From contig CAJQNX010000013.1 in the NCBI GenBank assembly GCA_905479795.1, positions 1 through 24,557 on the forward strand: a stretch of 24,557 nt of DNA. The letters run 5' to 3'. Of the stretch, positions 16,601 to 23,463 are shown piece after piece (positions within the stretch are counted from its first letter, which is position 1; every line of letters starts with the position of its first letter). The position numbers and the translations under genes were made by a program. Under the pieces are notes generated by a model. That model ran no database searches. It worked only from the letters and a program-made list of their open reading frames with translations, and had not been told where the DNA came from. This stretch comes from an uncultured Candidatus Midichloriaceae bacterium (GTDB taxonomy: Bacteria > Pseudomonadota > Alphaproteobacteria > Rickettsiales > Midichloriaceae).

Positions 16601-16974
16601 AAACCTTCAGAATTATCAAATAAGTCATCAAGCAAAATATGAGGTATATGAGGATTATTTAAGTAACAATCACTAATTAATTTCATTAAATTTTCATAGC
16701 CAAGTCGACTTTTTACCAATAATAAGATATCTGCAAAATTTTCATTTTCCTTAGTTCCGAAATTTACAGTTACAACTGATCCAATAATAGGTTGCACTCC
16801 TTTTTTTTGGCATTCTAAAGAAAATTCCAAAGATCCAAATAGATTATTGTAATCAGTAAGGGCAATAGCAGGTATAATTTTATCAAAACAATGTTTAGCT
16901 AAATCTGGTAATTTAATAACACTTTTTCCAATAGAGTAATCAGAAAATGTTCTTAAATTTATAAACAATTGCAT
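13606..16974 (-). CDS. dnaE: DNA polymerase III alpha subunit
   Basis: Catalytic subunit of the replicative polymerase. The 1122-residue protein shows an N-terminal PHP domain (about 1-205), the C-family polymerase core with PGRGSGAGSIVAW (352-364) and the acidic motif PDFDIDFCQ (392-400), the later catalytic region VKFDFLGLKTLT, the fingers/beta-binding region with YRPGPMDNIPSYINRKHGKE and RRAMGKK, a helix-hairpin-helix segment (FGLAGLKGVGKKAID) and an OB domain near the C-terminus (KIRSTPRGKYAFLQISDLKG). The PHP start reads INLRTFSDYS where E. coli has VHLRVHSDYS, so both histidines of the usual H-x-x-x-H are replaced (N and F) and the domain is unlikely to bind metal. Its ATG follows the ruvC stop codon with no spacer. 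It is slightly shorter than the E. coli protein (1160). Confidence 0.97.
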   Translation of the reverse strand: MQLFINLRTFSDYSIGKSVIKLPDLAKHCFDKIIPAIALTDYNNLFGSLEFSLECQKKGVQPIIGSVVTVNFGTKENENFADILLLVKSRLGYENLMKLISDCYLNNPHIPHILLDDLFDNSEGLLILCGSNNSPIEKLFYLGRKEEARQLTDILLSKFKGNLYLELTRLDSKFNPEFDAFIKKLAIDKDIPIVATNPTHYISQTMQDALDALICITQSRYLVEEERNKACADGYFKSMRQMQELFSDIPEAINNTKLIAKRCTFLLKESKPLLPKFYPTKKQEADELTNQAKEGLNARLHNQNYDEEKQKLYFERLKYELSVINKMEFGGYFLIVADFIKWSKSQQIPVGPGRGSGAGSIVAWSLQISDVDPIKFGLLFERFLNPDRVSMPDFDIDFCQERRDEVISYVKKKFGEDKVAHIITFGKLQARAVLRDVGRVLQIPYGQVDRICKMVPSNPANPVTLKEAVDMDRELKLQCKSDPSIEKLISTSLKLEGVNRHISTHAAGIVIGDKELIKIVALYRDSNATMPMVQYSLKYAEKIGLVKFDFLGLKTLTVISWTCNLIKKSGKNLDLQTIPIDDKKTYEMLSQGHCIGVFQFESSGMRETIKKIGPDNIGDLIALGSLYRPGPMDNIPSYINRKHGKEEIDYVHPLLETVLKETYGIIVYQEQVMEIAQILANYTLGEADLLRRAMGKKIKEEMEAQRSKFVTGCVDNHIDKGKAEEIFNLVNKFASYGFNKSHAAAYAYISFQTAYLKANYTLEFITSSINLEIDNTDKIYVFIIEAKKFDIDILLPDINYSKSEFTIEDNKIRFGLAGLKGVGKKAIDLMVEERDKNGKYKDVFDFVERLSDISLSKKILENLIKSGAFDNFGNNRSSLLLNMNILLKHATSKNHNEDQLDLFFDASSDSKFRPKLEECEKWDEKEKLSAEFESFGYYISTHPIEKYKCFFEKLNISEAIDIDKIESSLSKIKLIGVLISKKIRSTPRGKYAFLQISDLKGIIDLAIFDEALLYNSNELLVEGNSLYFSVEVRKDNAGVRIIAESVEDIDQAILRSGINVKVVINSIEQLECLKEKVNYTSGIKIQLSAKLETGDIVYFKQKKIFINLNELPYLQKIGIANL

Positions 16975-17478
16975 TTAAATTTTTTCACTATGTTTGTAAT
17001 GACTAGCATGACATAAGGCTATTGCAAGTGCATCAGCTTCATCAGAAAGTTTTACAGCAATGTTAGGTAACCAATAATTTATCATTTTTATAATTTGTGA
17101 TTTATCAGCATTGCCCGTGCCAGAAATGGTTTTTTTTACCTTTTTAGCTGCATATTCTACAAGTGGTATATCATTTTGAGAAATAGCAATCATTGATGCA
17201 GCCTTGGCTTGAGCAAGCATGATTGAACTTTTATTATTCACATTGACGTATGTATCTTCAATAGCTGCGTACTCTGGATTATAACTTTCTATAACCTGTA
17301 ATACCTGATTAAAAATATGATTTAATCTTTGAGAATATTCCATTTTTGGAATAGTTTTTATAACTCCGGAGGCAATATATGTAAATTTATTAGCATTAAT
17401 ATAATCAATAAGACCCCATCCTGTAAAATTTAATCCTGGATCAATACCTAAAAATCTATTAATTATTTTTTCAGACAT
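16975..17478 (-). CDS. ruvC: Holliday junction resolvase RuvC
   Basis: Endonuclease that resolves four-way junctions in homologous recombination, working with RuvAB. The 167-residue product carries all four catalytic acids: Asp13 in FLGIDPGLNFTGWG, Glu74 in AAIEDTYVN, and Asp146 and Asp149 in LSDEADALAIALCH. NKSSIMLAQAKAA and KKTISGTGNADKSQI are further family motifs. The first 8 bases (ATGTCTGA) overlap the end of yebC and its TAA abuts the dnaE start, so all three genes are translated from one message. Neither ruvA nor ruvB is adjacent. Confidence 0.96.
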   Translation of the reverse strand: MSEKIINRFLGIDPGLNFTGWGLIDYINANKFTYIASGVIKTIPKMEYSQRLNHIFNQVLQVIESYNPEYAAIEDTYVNVNNKSSIMLAQAKAASMIAISQNDIPLVEYAAKKVKKTISGTGNADKSQIIKMINYWLPNIAVKLSDEADALAIALCHASHYKHSEKI

Positions 17479-18202
17479 TAAGCTTTAATTTATAATTGCT
17501 ATTAACGGACTGCACATCATCTAAATTATCAAGTGCATCTAAGAGTTTTAAAACTTTTTCACTATTTTCTTCATCTAATTCAACCGTTATATCAGAAATC
17601 CATTTTATTTCTGATTCAAGGGGCTTCCCGAATTTTTTTTCTAGATTTTCACTGATTTCAGAGTATTTTTCAGTGCTGCATAAAATTTCAATAATATCAT
17701 CATCATCTATGCAATCATCTATTTCCAATTCTATAGCTACTTCAATTATCTCATTTTTATCTATATTTTTTCCTTCATATATAATGGAACCAACTTTTTT
17801 AAACATATATCCCACACTGCCTTGTTCGCCTAAAGCTCCCTCATTTTTACTAAAAGTAGACCTAACGTCACTTGCTGTTCTATTTTTGTTATCTGTTAAA
17901 GTTTCAACAATAATTGCAACTCCACCAGCTCCATAACCTTCGTATCTAATTTCTTCATAATTTACTCCATCTGTTGTAGAAGTTGCTTTTTTAATAGCAT
18001 TATCAATTTTATCCTTAGGTAGATTAGCTTGCTTAGCGGTAATGATGGCTGTACGAAGTCTTGGGTTGAAATTTGGATCAGGCATTCCTGTTTTAGCCGC
18101 TACTATTATCTCTTTAACTGCACGAGTAAAAGCTTTAGATCTTTTTTTATCTTGAGCTCCCTTCCTATGCATTATATTTTTGAATTTTGAATGTCCAGCC
18201 AT
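17471..18202 (-). CDS. yebC: YebC/PmpR family protein (TACO1-like)
   Basis: Family linked to transcription regulation in some bacteria and, more recently, to easing ribosome stalling on proline-rich stretches; its mitochondrial relative TACO1 acts in translation. The 243-residue product starts with the diagnostic MAGHSKFKNIMHRKGAQDKK and continues with RLRTAIITAKQANLPKDKID, YEGYGAGGVAIIVETLTDNKNRT and NEGALGEQGSVGYMF. The acidic C-terminal part is typical. The TGA stop lies inside the start of ruvC. The yebC-ruvC order is common in bacteria. Confidence 0.96.
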   Translation of the reverse strand: MAGHSKFKNIMHRKGAQDKKRSKAFTRAVKEIIVAAKTGMPDPNFNPRLRTAIITAKQANLPKDKIDNAIKKATSTTDGVNYEEIRYEGYGAGGVAIIVETLTDNKNRTASDVRSTFSKNEGALGEQGSVGYMFKKVGSIIYEGKNIDKNEIIEVAIELEIDDCIDDDDIIEILCSTEKYSEISENLEKKFGKPLESEIKWISDITVELDEENSEKVLKLLDALDNLDDVQSVNSNYKLKLNV

Positions 18203-18228
18203 GTATTTAAAAAAACTATATTCCTGAT

Positions 18229-18257
18229 AAAATACAATTATTAGAGAATTTATTCAA
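18229..18257 (-). promoter_or_regulatory. promoter candidate for yebC-ruvC-dnaE
   Basis: On the minus strand TTGAAT (18257-18252, 4 of 6 consensus positions) and TATTTT (18234-18229, 4 of 6) are 17 bases apart, about 25 bases before the yebC start codon. The rest of the gap to spoT (18258-18436) shows no gene, RNA or clear hairpin. Confidence 0.33.
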
Positions 18258-18436
18258 CAGCAAAGGCGAAATAGAAAAGCAGAATTTTTTTAAAAACTAT
18301 TTTTATAGACGTAAAGTCCGAGATTTGACTCTGTTTATACTAACTTTAATAACTCTCCATTTTTATCTTCTTGATCATTCTTCTTCTTTAAAATTAAAAT
18401 AGGCTTTCAATATAACAACTAGATAATTAAATATTT

Positions 18437-20626
18437 TTAATCTTCTGTATGCCTTATAAATGAATATAATAATTCCAAATCATTGAATTTCTCCATTAAC
18501 TTTTCAAGTTGATTTATATCTTTTACCGCGATAATGATTGAGCATTCAAAAAAATCCTCAAATTTATTTGTAGTCGTAATATTTACGATGTTGATCTTAA
18601 AATTAAATATGCAATTGACAGTTTCTCTTAAACTACCTACTTTGTTTGAGATAAGTAAAATAAGTTTAGAGTGATAAAATTTATTAGTAGAATCCTTCCA
18701 GTCAAATAGATTTATTTGATTAGTTTTTTCGTGAAAATATTTAACTTTTTCACACTTAATTCTATGAATACAACGTCCTTTATCTTTATCCAAAATCTCA
18801 ATTGCTTGTTCTCCCTTTAGAGGATAGCAGCATTCAGAAAAATATAAATCAATATCTTTTGGTATTACTTTACCTAATCCACTCTTGTAACTCCCGTTTA
18901 TTTTTCTTTTTAAAGTAGAGAAAAAGTTAAACACACTATAATTATTTTTTAGATATGGATATGAGGCATTTACTATATCATCTATTTTCAATTTATTTTG
19001 ACCTATTAATAAAAAAAGTTCCTCCAAATCTTTGCATTTTAGTAACCCATTTATAGGTATTATTATTTTGGATTTGTCGAATTTAATATTACGATCACCT
19101 AAGTATTTTTTATAATTAGCTTTTCCAATTTCAATAAAGCGATCATTTTGAATATTATTTAGATATTTTCTCAGTTCTGTCTTTGCTTTTCCAGTATTCA
19201 AAACCTCTAGCCACAATTCTGAAGCTTTATTTTTTTCAGAACAAATGATTTCTACCTGATCACCATTTGTTAATTCATATAAAATGGGGACGGTTTCTTT
19301 GTTAACGATTGCACCTATACATTTAAATCCTACATCAGGATTAACATAAAATGCAAAATCTAAAGCAGTTGCACCCTTAGGAAGAGCTATTAATTCCCCC
19401 TTTGGGGTAAAGCAAAAAACTTGATGATAATGCATCTCTAATTTTGAATACTCTAATACTTCATTGGGATTGCTGGAATTTTGTAAAATAGATAATATTT
19501 CGCTGATCCATGCAAAATGCTTCTCTTTTTTACCAGGATGTTGTTGTTTGTAATGCCAATGAGCTGCAACGCCAAATTCAGCAATTTTATGCATTTCATC
19601 GGTTCTTATCTGAATTTCAATCCTGTTATTTTTAGGACCAATGATAATTGTATGTAATGATTTATAGCCGTTAGTTTTTGGGGTGCTAATATAATCTTTG
19701 AATCCGCCTGGCACCATGTGATAATTACTATGGATGGCACATAATACATTATAACAGCTTTTCACATCCTCAACTATTACTCTAAAGGCAAAAACATCAG
19801 ATAAATTTTCAAAAGATAATTTTTTGTTTTGTATTTTTCTCCAAATAGAACATAGTTTCTTCTCCCTACCGGTTATATCAATAAGACCAATGTCAGGCTC
19901 AGATAAAGCATCTTTTAATTCATTAATAATATTTTGTACTAAACTTGTACCATCCTTTCTAATAAAATTTAACTGACGCTCAATACTTAATTTATCCTTG
20001 GGGTATAGTTCTGCGAATGCTAAATCTTGTAGTTCATTTTTAAAACTATGAATACCTATTCTTTCAGCTAATGCGGAATGAATATCCATAGTTTCGTTAG
20101 CAATCCTCCTCCTTTTACTCGCATCTTTAATACAATGAAGAGTTCTCATATTATGCAATCTATCTGCAAGCTTTACAATTAATACCCTAATGTCCTTCGA
20201 AACAGCACACATGAGGCTTCTATAGTCCTCAACTTTTTTTTCTTCTGAATTTAGGATAGCATTTTTTGATTCTATAGTTGTAAGTTTTGATATACCTTGC
20301 ACCATGGTTGCTATTTTTTCATCAAAACAATTTTGAATTTCTTTATAAGTTAAGGAAGTGTCCTCTATAGTATCATGTAAGAGAGCTGTAACAATTGTGG
20401 ATGTATCCATATTTAGATCAGCTACTATCTTTGCAACTTCTAAAGGGTGTATTATATATGGTTCGTTAGATGCTCTATACTGCCCTTTATGTGCTTCATA
20501 TGCAATTTCAAAAGCTTTTTGAATCAAATCTGTATCAATACTAGGGTTAACTTTTACTTTTTCTAATAACTCATCTAATGACACTTGCATTTTTGCATCC
20601 CATGTTTTTTTCGATACTCCGCTCAT
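18437..20626 (-). CDS. spoT: bifunctional (p)ppGpp synthetase/hydrolase, RelA/SpoT type
   Basis: Makes and degrades the alarmone (p)ppGpp. The full-length 729-residue protein has an HD hydrolase domain (His60, then ALLHDTIEDT with His84-Asp85, and KLADRLHNMRTL), a synthetase domain (GREKKLCSIWRK at 253-264, DVFAFRVIV, KDYISTPKTNGYKSLHT, and EIQIRTDEMHKIAEFGVAAHW), a TGS domain (VFCFTPKGELIALPKGATAL), a cysteine-containing zinc-finger-like segment (ECCYPLKGEQAIEI) and a C-terminal ACT domain. The motif that separates long RSH types reads GFKDY, close to the RFKD form of bifunctional enzymes and unlike the ExDD form of synthetase-only RelA, although the arginine is glycine. Both domains look intact. 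An alternative start is Met13. It is transcribed away from thyX. Confidence 0.94.
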   Translation of the reverse strand: MSGVSKKTWDAKMQVSLDELLEKVKVNPSIDTDLIQKAFEIAYEAHKGQYRASNEPYIIHPLEVAKIVADLNMDTSTIVTALLHDTIEDTSLTYKEIQNCFDEKIATMVQGISKLTTIESKNAILNSEEKKVEDYRSLMCAVSKDIRVLIVKLADRLHNMRTLHCIKDASKRRRIANETMDIHSALAERIGIHSFKNELQDLAFAELYPKDKLSIERQLNFIRKDGTSLVQNIINELKDALSEPDIGLIDITGREKKLCSIWRKIQNKKLSFENLSDVFAFRVIVEDVKSCYNVLCAIHSNYHMVPGGFKDYISTPKTNGYKSLHTIIIGPKNNRIEIQIRTDEMHKIAEFGVAAHWHYKQQHPGKKEKHFAWISEILSILQNSSNPNEVLEYSKLEMHYHQVFCFTPKGELIALPKGATALDFAFYVNPDVGFKCIGAIVNKETVPILYELTNGDQVEIICSEKNKASELWLEVLNTGKAKTELRKYLNNIQNDRFIEIGKANYKKYLGDRNIKFDKSKIIIPINGLLKCKDLEELFLLIGQNKLKIDDIVNASYPYLKNNYSVFNFFSTLKRKINGSYKSGLGKVIPKDIDLYFSECCYPLKGEQAIEILDKDKGRCIHRIKCEKVKYFHEKTNQINLFDWKDSTNKFYHSKLILLISNKVGSLRETVNCIFNFKINIVNITTTNKFEDFFECSIIIAVKDINQLEKLMEKFNDLELLYSFIRHTED

Positions 20627-20670
20627 TTTAGTTTTATTAATTTTATTTTTATTTATAATGTAAGAATAAA

Positions 20671-20676
20671 TATAAT
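20671..20676 (+). promoter_or_regulatory. -10 element candidate for thyX
   Basis: A perfect TATAAT lies 52 bases before the thyX ATG in the 101-base gap between the divergent spoT and thyX genes. The hexamer 17 bases upstream (TTTATT) is a poor -35, so this is a partial promoter call only. No clear promoter for spoT was found on the other strand. Confidence 0.33.
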
Positions 20677-20727
20677 TTTAAATGGGTTTTTTTTTCTAAA
20701 TCAAGCACAAAGAATTAAAATGGAGCT

Positions 20728-21669
20728 ATGGAGTCAAAAATTAATTATAAAAAAGAAGGTGAAAATTTGCAAGAACAACAATTTATTACAAAAAGAGCTA
20801 CTGTTCAACAGTTAGAAAAAATATTATTTGAGCCAATTAAAGTTCTCGATCATGGATTTATTAGAGTGATTGATTATATGGGGGATGATGCTGCAATTGT
20901 TCAAGCAGCAAGAGTTTCCTATGGAAAAGGAACAAAGATGTTAAGCCAAGATAAAGGTTTGATTAACTACCTGATGAGGCATTATCATACAACTCCATTT
21001 GAGATGTGTGAAATAAAATTACATATTAAGTTGCCGATATTCATTGCCAGACAATGGATACGACATAGGACTGCAAATGTTAACGAATATTCAGCTAGGT
21101 ATTCAATTTTAGATAAAGAATTTTATTTACCCGATCCTCAAAATATTGAAATCCAATCGCAATCAAACAAGCAGGGACGAGAAGGTGTATTAGACCCTAA
21201 TAAGGCACAAAGAGTTTTAGATATTCTCAGAGAGGACTCCCTAAGATGTTATGATAATTACATGGATTTATTAAATTTAGATGAAAAAACTGGTGAAGTA
21301 AAAGACCCAAATAAAGACGGAATAGCTAGGGAGTTGGCTAGAATGAATTTAACTTTGAATTATTATACCCAGTGGTATTGGAAAATAGATTTAAATAATT
21401 TGCTACATTTTTTGAGATTGAGAGCAGATGCGCATGCGCAATATGAAATAAGAGAGTACTCAAATATCATGCTTGATATAGTTTCAAAATGGGTGCCTCT
21501 TACATATGAAGCGTTTACCAATTATAGAAAGGATTCTGTAAATCTTTCAAAAACAGGAGTTGATATTTTGAAAAAAATGCTAAAAGGTAAACAATTATCT
21601 CAAGAGGATAGCGGAATGTCTAAAAGAGAATGGTCTGAGTTTTGTGATATATTTTTGAATCAGAAATGA
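20728..21669 (+). CDS. thyX: flavin-dependent thymidylate synthase ThyX
   Basis: Converts dUMP to dTMP with FAD, NADPH and methylenetetrahydrofolate, replacing ThyA; it acts as a homotetramer in the cytosol. The signature RHRX7S is present as RHRTANVNEYS (112-122) followed by ARYS. IRVIDYMGDDAAIVQAARVS, HHTTPFE-like HYHTTPFEMCE, NYYTQWYWKIDLNNLLHFLR and LRADAHAQYEIREYS mark the substrate and FAD sites. At 313 residues it is longer than the ThyX of Thermotoga and matches the larger alphaproteobacterial forms. The first 14 residues are uncertain: GGAG sits only 2 bases before the ATG at 20728, while an in-frame TTG at 20767 has GAAGG 7 bases upstream. Confidence 0.95.
   Translation: MESKINYKKEGENLQEQQFITKRATVQQLEKILFEPIKVLDHGFIRVIDYMGDDAAIVQAARVSYGKGTKMLSQDKGLINYLMRHYHTTPFEMCEIKLHIKLPIFIARQWIRHRTANVNEYSARYSILDKEFYLPDPQNIEIQSQSNKQGREGVLDPNKAQRVLDILREDSLRCYDNYMDLLNLDEKTGEVKDPNKDGIARELARMNLTLNYYTQWYWKIDLNNLLHFLRLRADAHAQYEIREYSNIMLDIVSKWVPLTYEAFTNYRKDSVNLSKTGVDILKKMLKGKQLSQEDSGMSKREWSEFCDIFLNQK
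20755..20769 (+). promoter_or_regulatory. alternative thyX ribosome binding site and TTG start
   Basis: GAAGG at 20755-20759 stands 7 bases before an in-frame TTG (20767-20769, codon 14 of the longest frame). This spacing is better than that of GGAG before the ATG at 20728. If used, ThyX would begin LQEQQFITKRAT (with Met at the first position), 300 residues long. Which start is real cannot be settled from the sequence. Confidence 0.35.
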
Positions 21670-21720
21670 GGAACATTTATTTTTAATATATTCCTTCTTA
21701 TTAATTTCTAAAAAAATATA

Positions 21721-21741
21721 GAATAATTTAGCAAATTATTC
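21721..21741. repeat. perfect 9-bp inverted repeat between thyX and fabD
   Basis: GAATAATTT and AAATTATTC form a perfect 9-base stem around the 3-base loop AGC, ending 36 bases before the fabD start. A TTTTTT run follows 9 bases later. It could be a weak thyX terminator or a binding site for a dimeric regulator of the fab genes. The stem is almost pure A/T, so chance is not excluded. Confidence 0.35.
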
Positions 21742-21777
21742 TAACATGTGTTTTTTAAATTATGCCTATATTATATT

Positions 21778-22716
21778 ATGAAGACAGCTTTTTTATTTCC
21801 TGGACAAGGTTCTCAATTCATAGGGATGGGGAAAGAACTATATGAAAATTCCAGTGAAGCAAAAGAAGTTTATGAAACTGTAAATGATGCTTTAAAGCAA
21901 AAGCTTACAGAAATCATATTTAATGGTGATAATGAGACCTTAAAAATCACAAGCAATACACAGCCTGCAATTATGGCAACTTCAGTTGCTGTTTTTAGAG
22001 TCCTTAATTCACTTTCAAATAACAATGTTGCAGAGTTATGCTCTATTTCTGCAGGTCATTCTCTTGGGGAATATAGTGCTTTATGTATTGCGGAAACGTT
22101 AAAATTAAGTGATACAGCAAAAATACTGCGTGCAAGAGGAAATGCGATGCAAAAAGCAGTGCCTGTTGGCTTGGGGGCAATGTATGCATTAATTGGTGGA
22201 GATGAGGTTGTTGCAGAAAAAATTTGTTCAATACTTTCGCAAAATGGAATTTGTGAAATTGCCAATGATAATGGTGGTGGACAAATTATACTTAGTGGTA
22301 GCAAAGAAGCTTTTGAAAATATTACTGACATAATAAAAGATATGAACATTAGCAAAGCAATGCCACTTCCAGTAAGCGCACCTTTCCACTGCAGCTTAAT
22401 GAAAGAGGCAACTTCAATTATGAAAGAAGAATTAGAAAAATATAATTTTCAACCTCCGAAAATTGATATAATTGCAAATTATTCTGCAAGTATTTATAAT
22501 TCAAGCAGTGATATCAGAGATTCATTAGTAAAACAAATTGAAGGCAAAGTGAGGTGGCGTGAAACAATTGCTAAAATGTATCATGAAAAAGGAATTCGAA
22601 AATTTGCTGAACTTGGACCTGGAAAAGTTTTAACAAACCTTATCAAGCGAGATTACCCAGATGCAGAAGTCCATAGTCTACAATCATTAGCAGATATTGA
22701 AAATTATTTAAAATAA
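21778..22716 (+). CDS. fabD: malonyl-CoA:ACP transacylase FabD
   Basis: Loads malonyl groups onto acyl carrier protein for fatty-acid synthesis. The catalytic serine lies in GHSLGEYSA (Ser95 of the 312-residue protein) and the partner histidine in SAPFHCSLM (His204). FPGQGSQFIGMG at the start is the oxyanion-hole region and FAELGPGKVLTNLIKR closes the domain. I place the start at the ATG at 21778, because it gives MKTAFLFPGQGSQ, the usual FabD beginning, and a length close to the 309 residues of E. coli. A GTG 30 bases upstream only adds a hydrophobic stub. No Shine-Dalgarno sequence precedes it. The TAA overlaps the ribosome binding site of fabG. Confidence 0.96.
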   Translation: MKTAFLFPGQGSQFIGMGKELYENSSEAKEVYETVNDALKQKLTEIIFNGDNETLKITSNTQPAIMATSVAVFRVLNSLSNNNVAELCSISAGHSLGEYSALCIAETLKLSDTAKILRARGNAMQKAVPVGLGAMYALIGGDEVVAEKICSILSQNGICEIANDNGGGQIILSGSKEAFENITDIIKDMNISKAMPLPVSAPFHCSLMKEATSIMKEELEKYNFQPPKIDIIANYSASIYNSSSDIRDSLVKQIEGKVRWRETIAKMYHEKGIRKFAELGPGKVLTNLIKRDYPDAEVHSLQSLADIENYLK

Positions 22717-22725
22717 GGAGTATTT

Positions 22726-23463
22726 ATGTTTAATCTAAAAGATAAGCTTGCTTTAGTTACTGGTGCAACAGGTGGTATAGGGCAATCTATTGTAAAAATA
22801 TTAGCAAATCAGGGTGCTAAAGTGATTATGGTGGGCAGAAATGAGGAGAAATTGCAAAACTTGAAACAAGAATTAGGTGACAATGTATACCCACTTATTT
22901 GTGATTTTAATGATGATTTACAAATAAATTCTTTAATTGAAGGTGCAGAGAAGGAATTTGGTAATATTGATATTTTAGTATGTAATGCAGGCATTACAAA
23001 AGATAATTTAGCACTTAGGCTTAAAGATGAGGATTGGGATATGGTTATTAAAATGAACCTAACATCCACATTTAAACTAAATAGAGCGGCAATAAAATCT
23101 ATGATGAAAAGAAGATACGGTAGGATTATCAATATTTCCTCCATTATCGGGTTAGGTGGAAATGCTGGTCAATCAAATTATGCTGCAAGTAAAGCCGGTA
23201 TAATAGCAATGTCTAAATCTATTGCTAAAGAAGTTGCAGCTAGAGGGATAACTATCAATTGCGTTGCTCCTGGCTATATTGATACTCCAATGACAGAAGT
23301 TTTGAGTGATGATATTAAAAATTCTATAATAGCACACATTCCTGCAAAAAGGATTGGAATGCCTGAAGATGTGGCGAGTGCTGTTTTGTTTCTTGCATCT
23401 AATGAAAGCTCATATATAACGGGTCACACATTAAGCGTTAACGGCGGAATGCTAATGCAATAA
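22726..23463 (+). CDS. fabG: 3-oxoacyl-ACP reductase FabG
   Basis: NADPH-dependent short-chain dehydrogenase that performs the first reduction in each fatty-acid elongation round, acting as a tetramer. The 245-residue product has the cofactor motif TGATGGIG (12-19), CNAG (86-89) where NNAG is usual, and the catalytic set Asn111, Ser139 (NISSIIG), Tyr152 and Lys156 (YAASK). It ends with the family tail YITGHTLSVNGGMLMQ. A strong ribosome binding site AAGGAG (22715-22720) lies 5 bases before the ATG and overlaps the fabD stop, so the two are coupled. No acyl carrier protein gene follows, although acpP often does in other genomes. Confidence 0.96.
   Translation: MFNLKDKLALVTGATGGIGQSIVKILANQGAKVIMVGRNEEKLQNLKQELGDNVYPLICDFNDDLQINSLIEGAEKEFGNIDILVCNAGITKDNLALRLKDEDWDMVIKMNLTSTFKLNRAAIKSMMKRRYGRIINISSIIGLGGNAGQSNYAASKAGIIAMSKSIAKEVAARGITINCVAPGYIDTPMTEVLSDDIKNSIIAHIPAKRIGMPEDVASAVLFLASNESSYITGHTLSVNGGMLMQ

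Noticed and set aside
17496..17936. 146-codon plus-strand frame antisense to yebC
   Set aside because: It is serine- and phenylalanine-rich, as expected from the complement of the lysine- and glutamate-rich YebC sequence. It is a shadow frame.
21748..21777. GTG start adding ten residues to FabD
   Set aside because: The extra residues are a hydrophobic stub with no counterpart in the family. The ATG at 21778 gives the standard FabD N-terminus.
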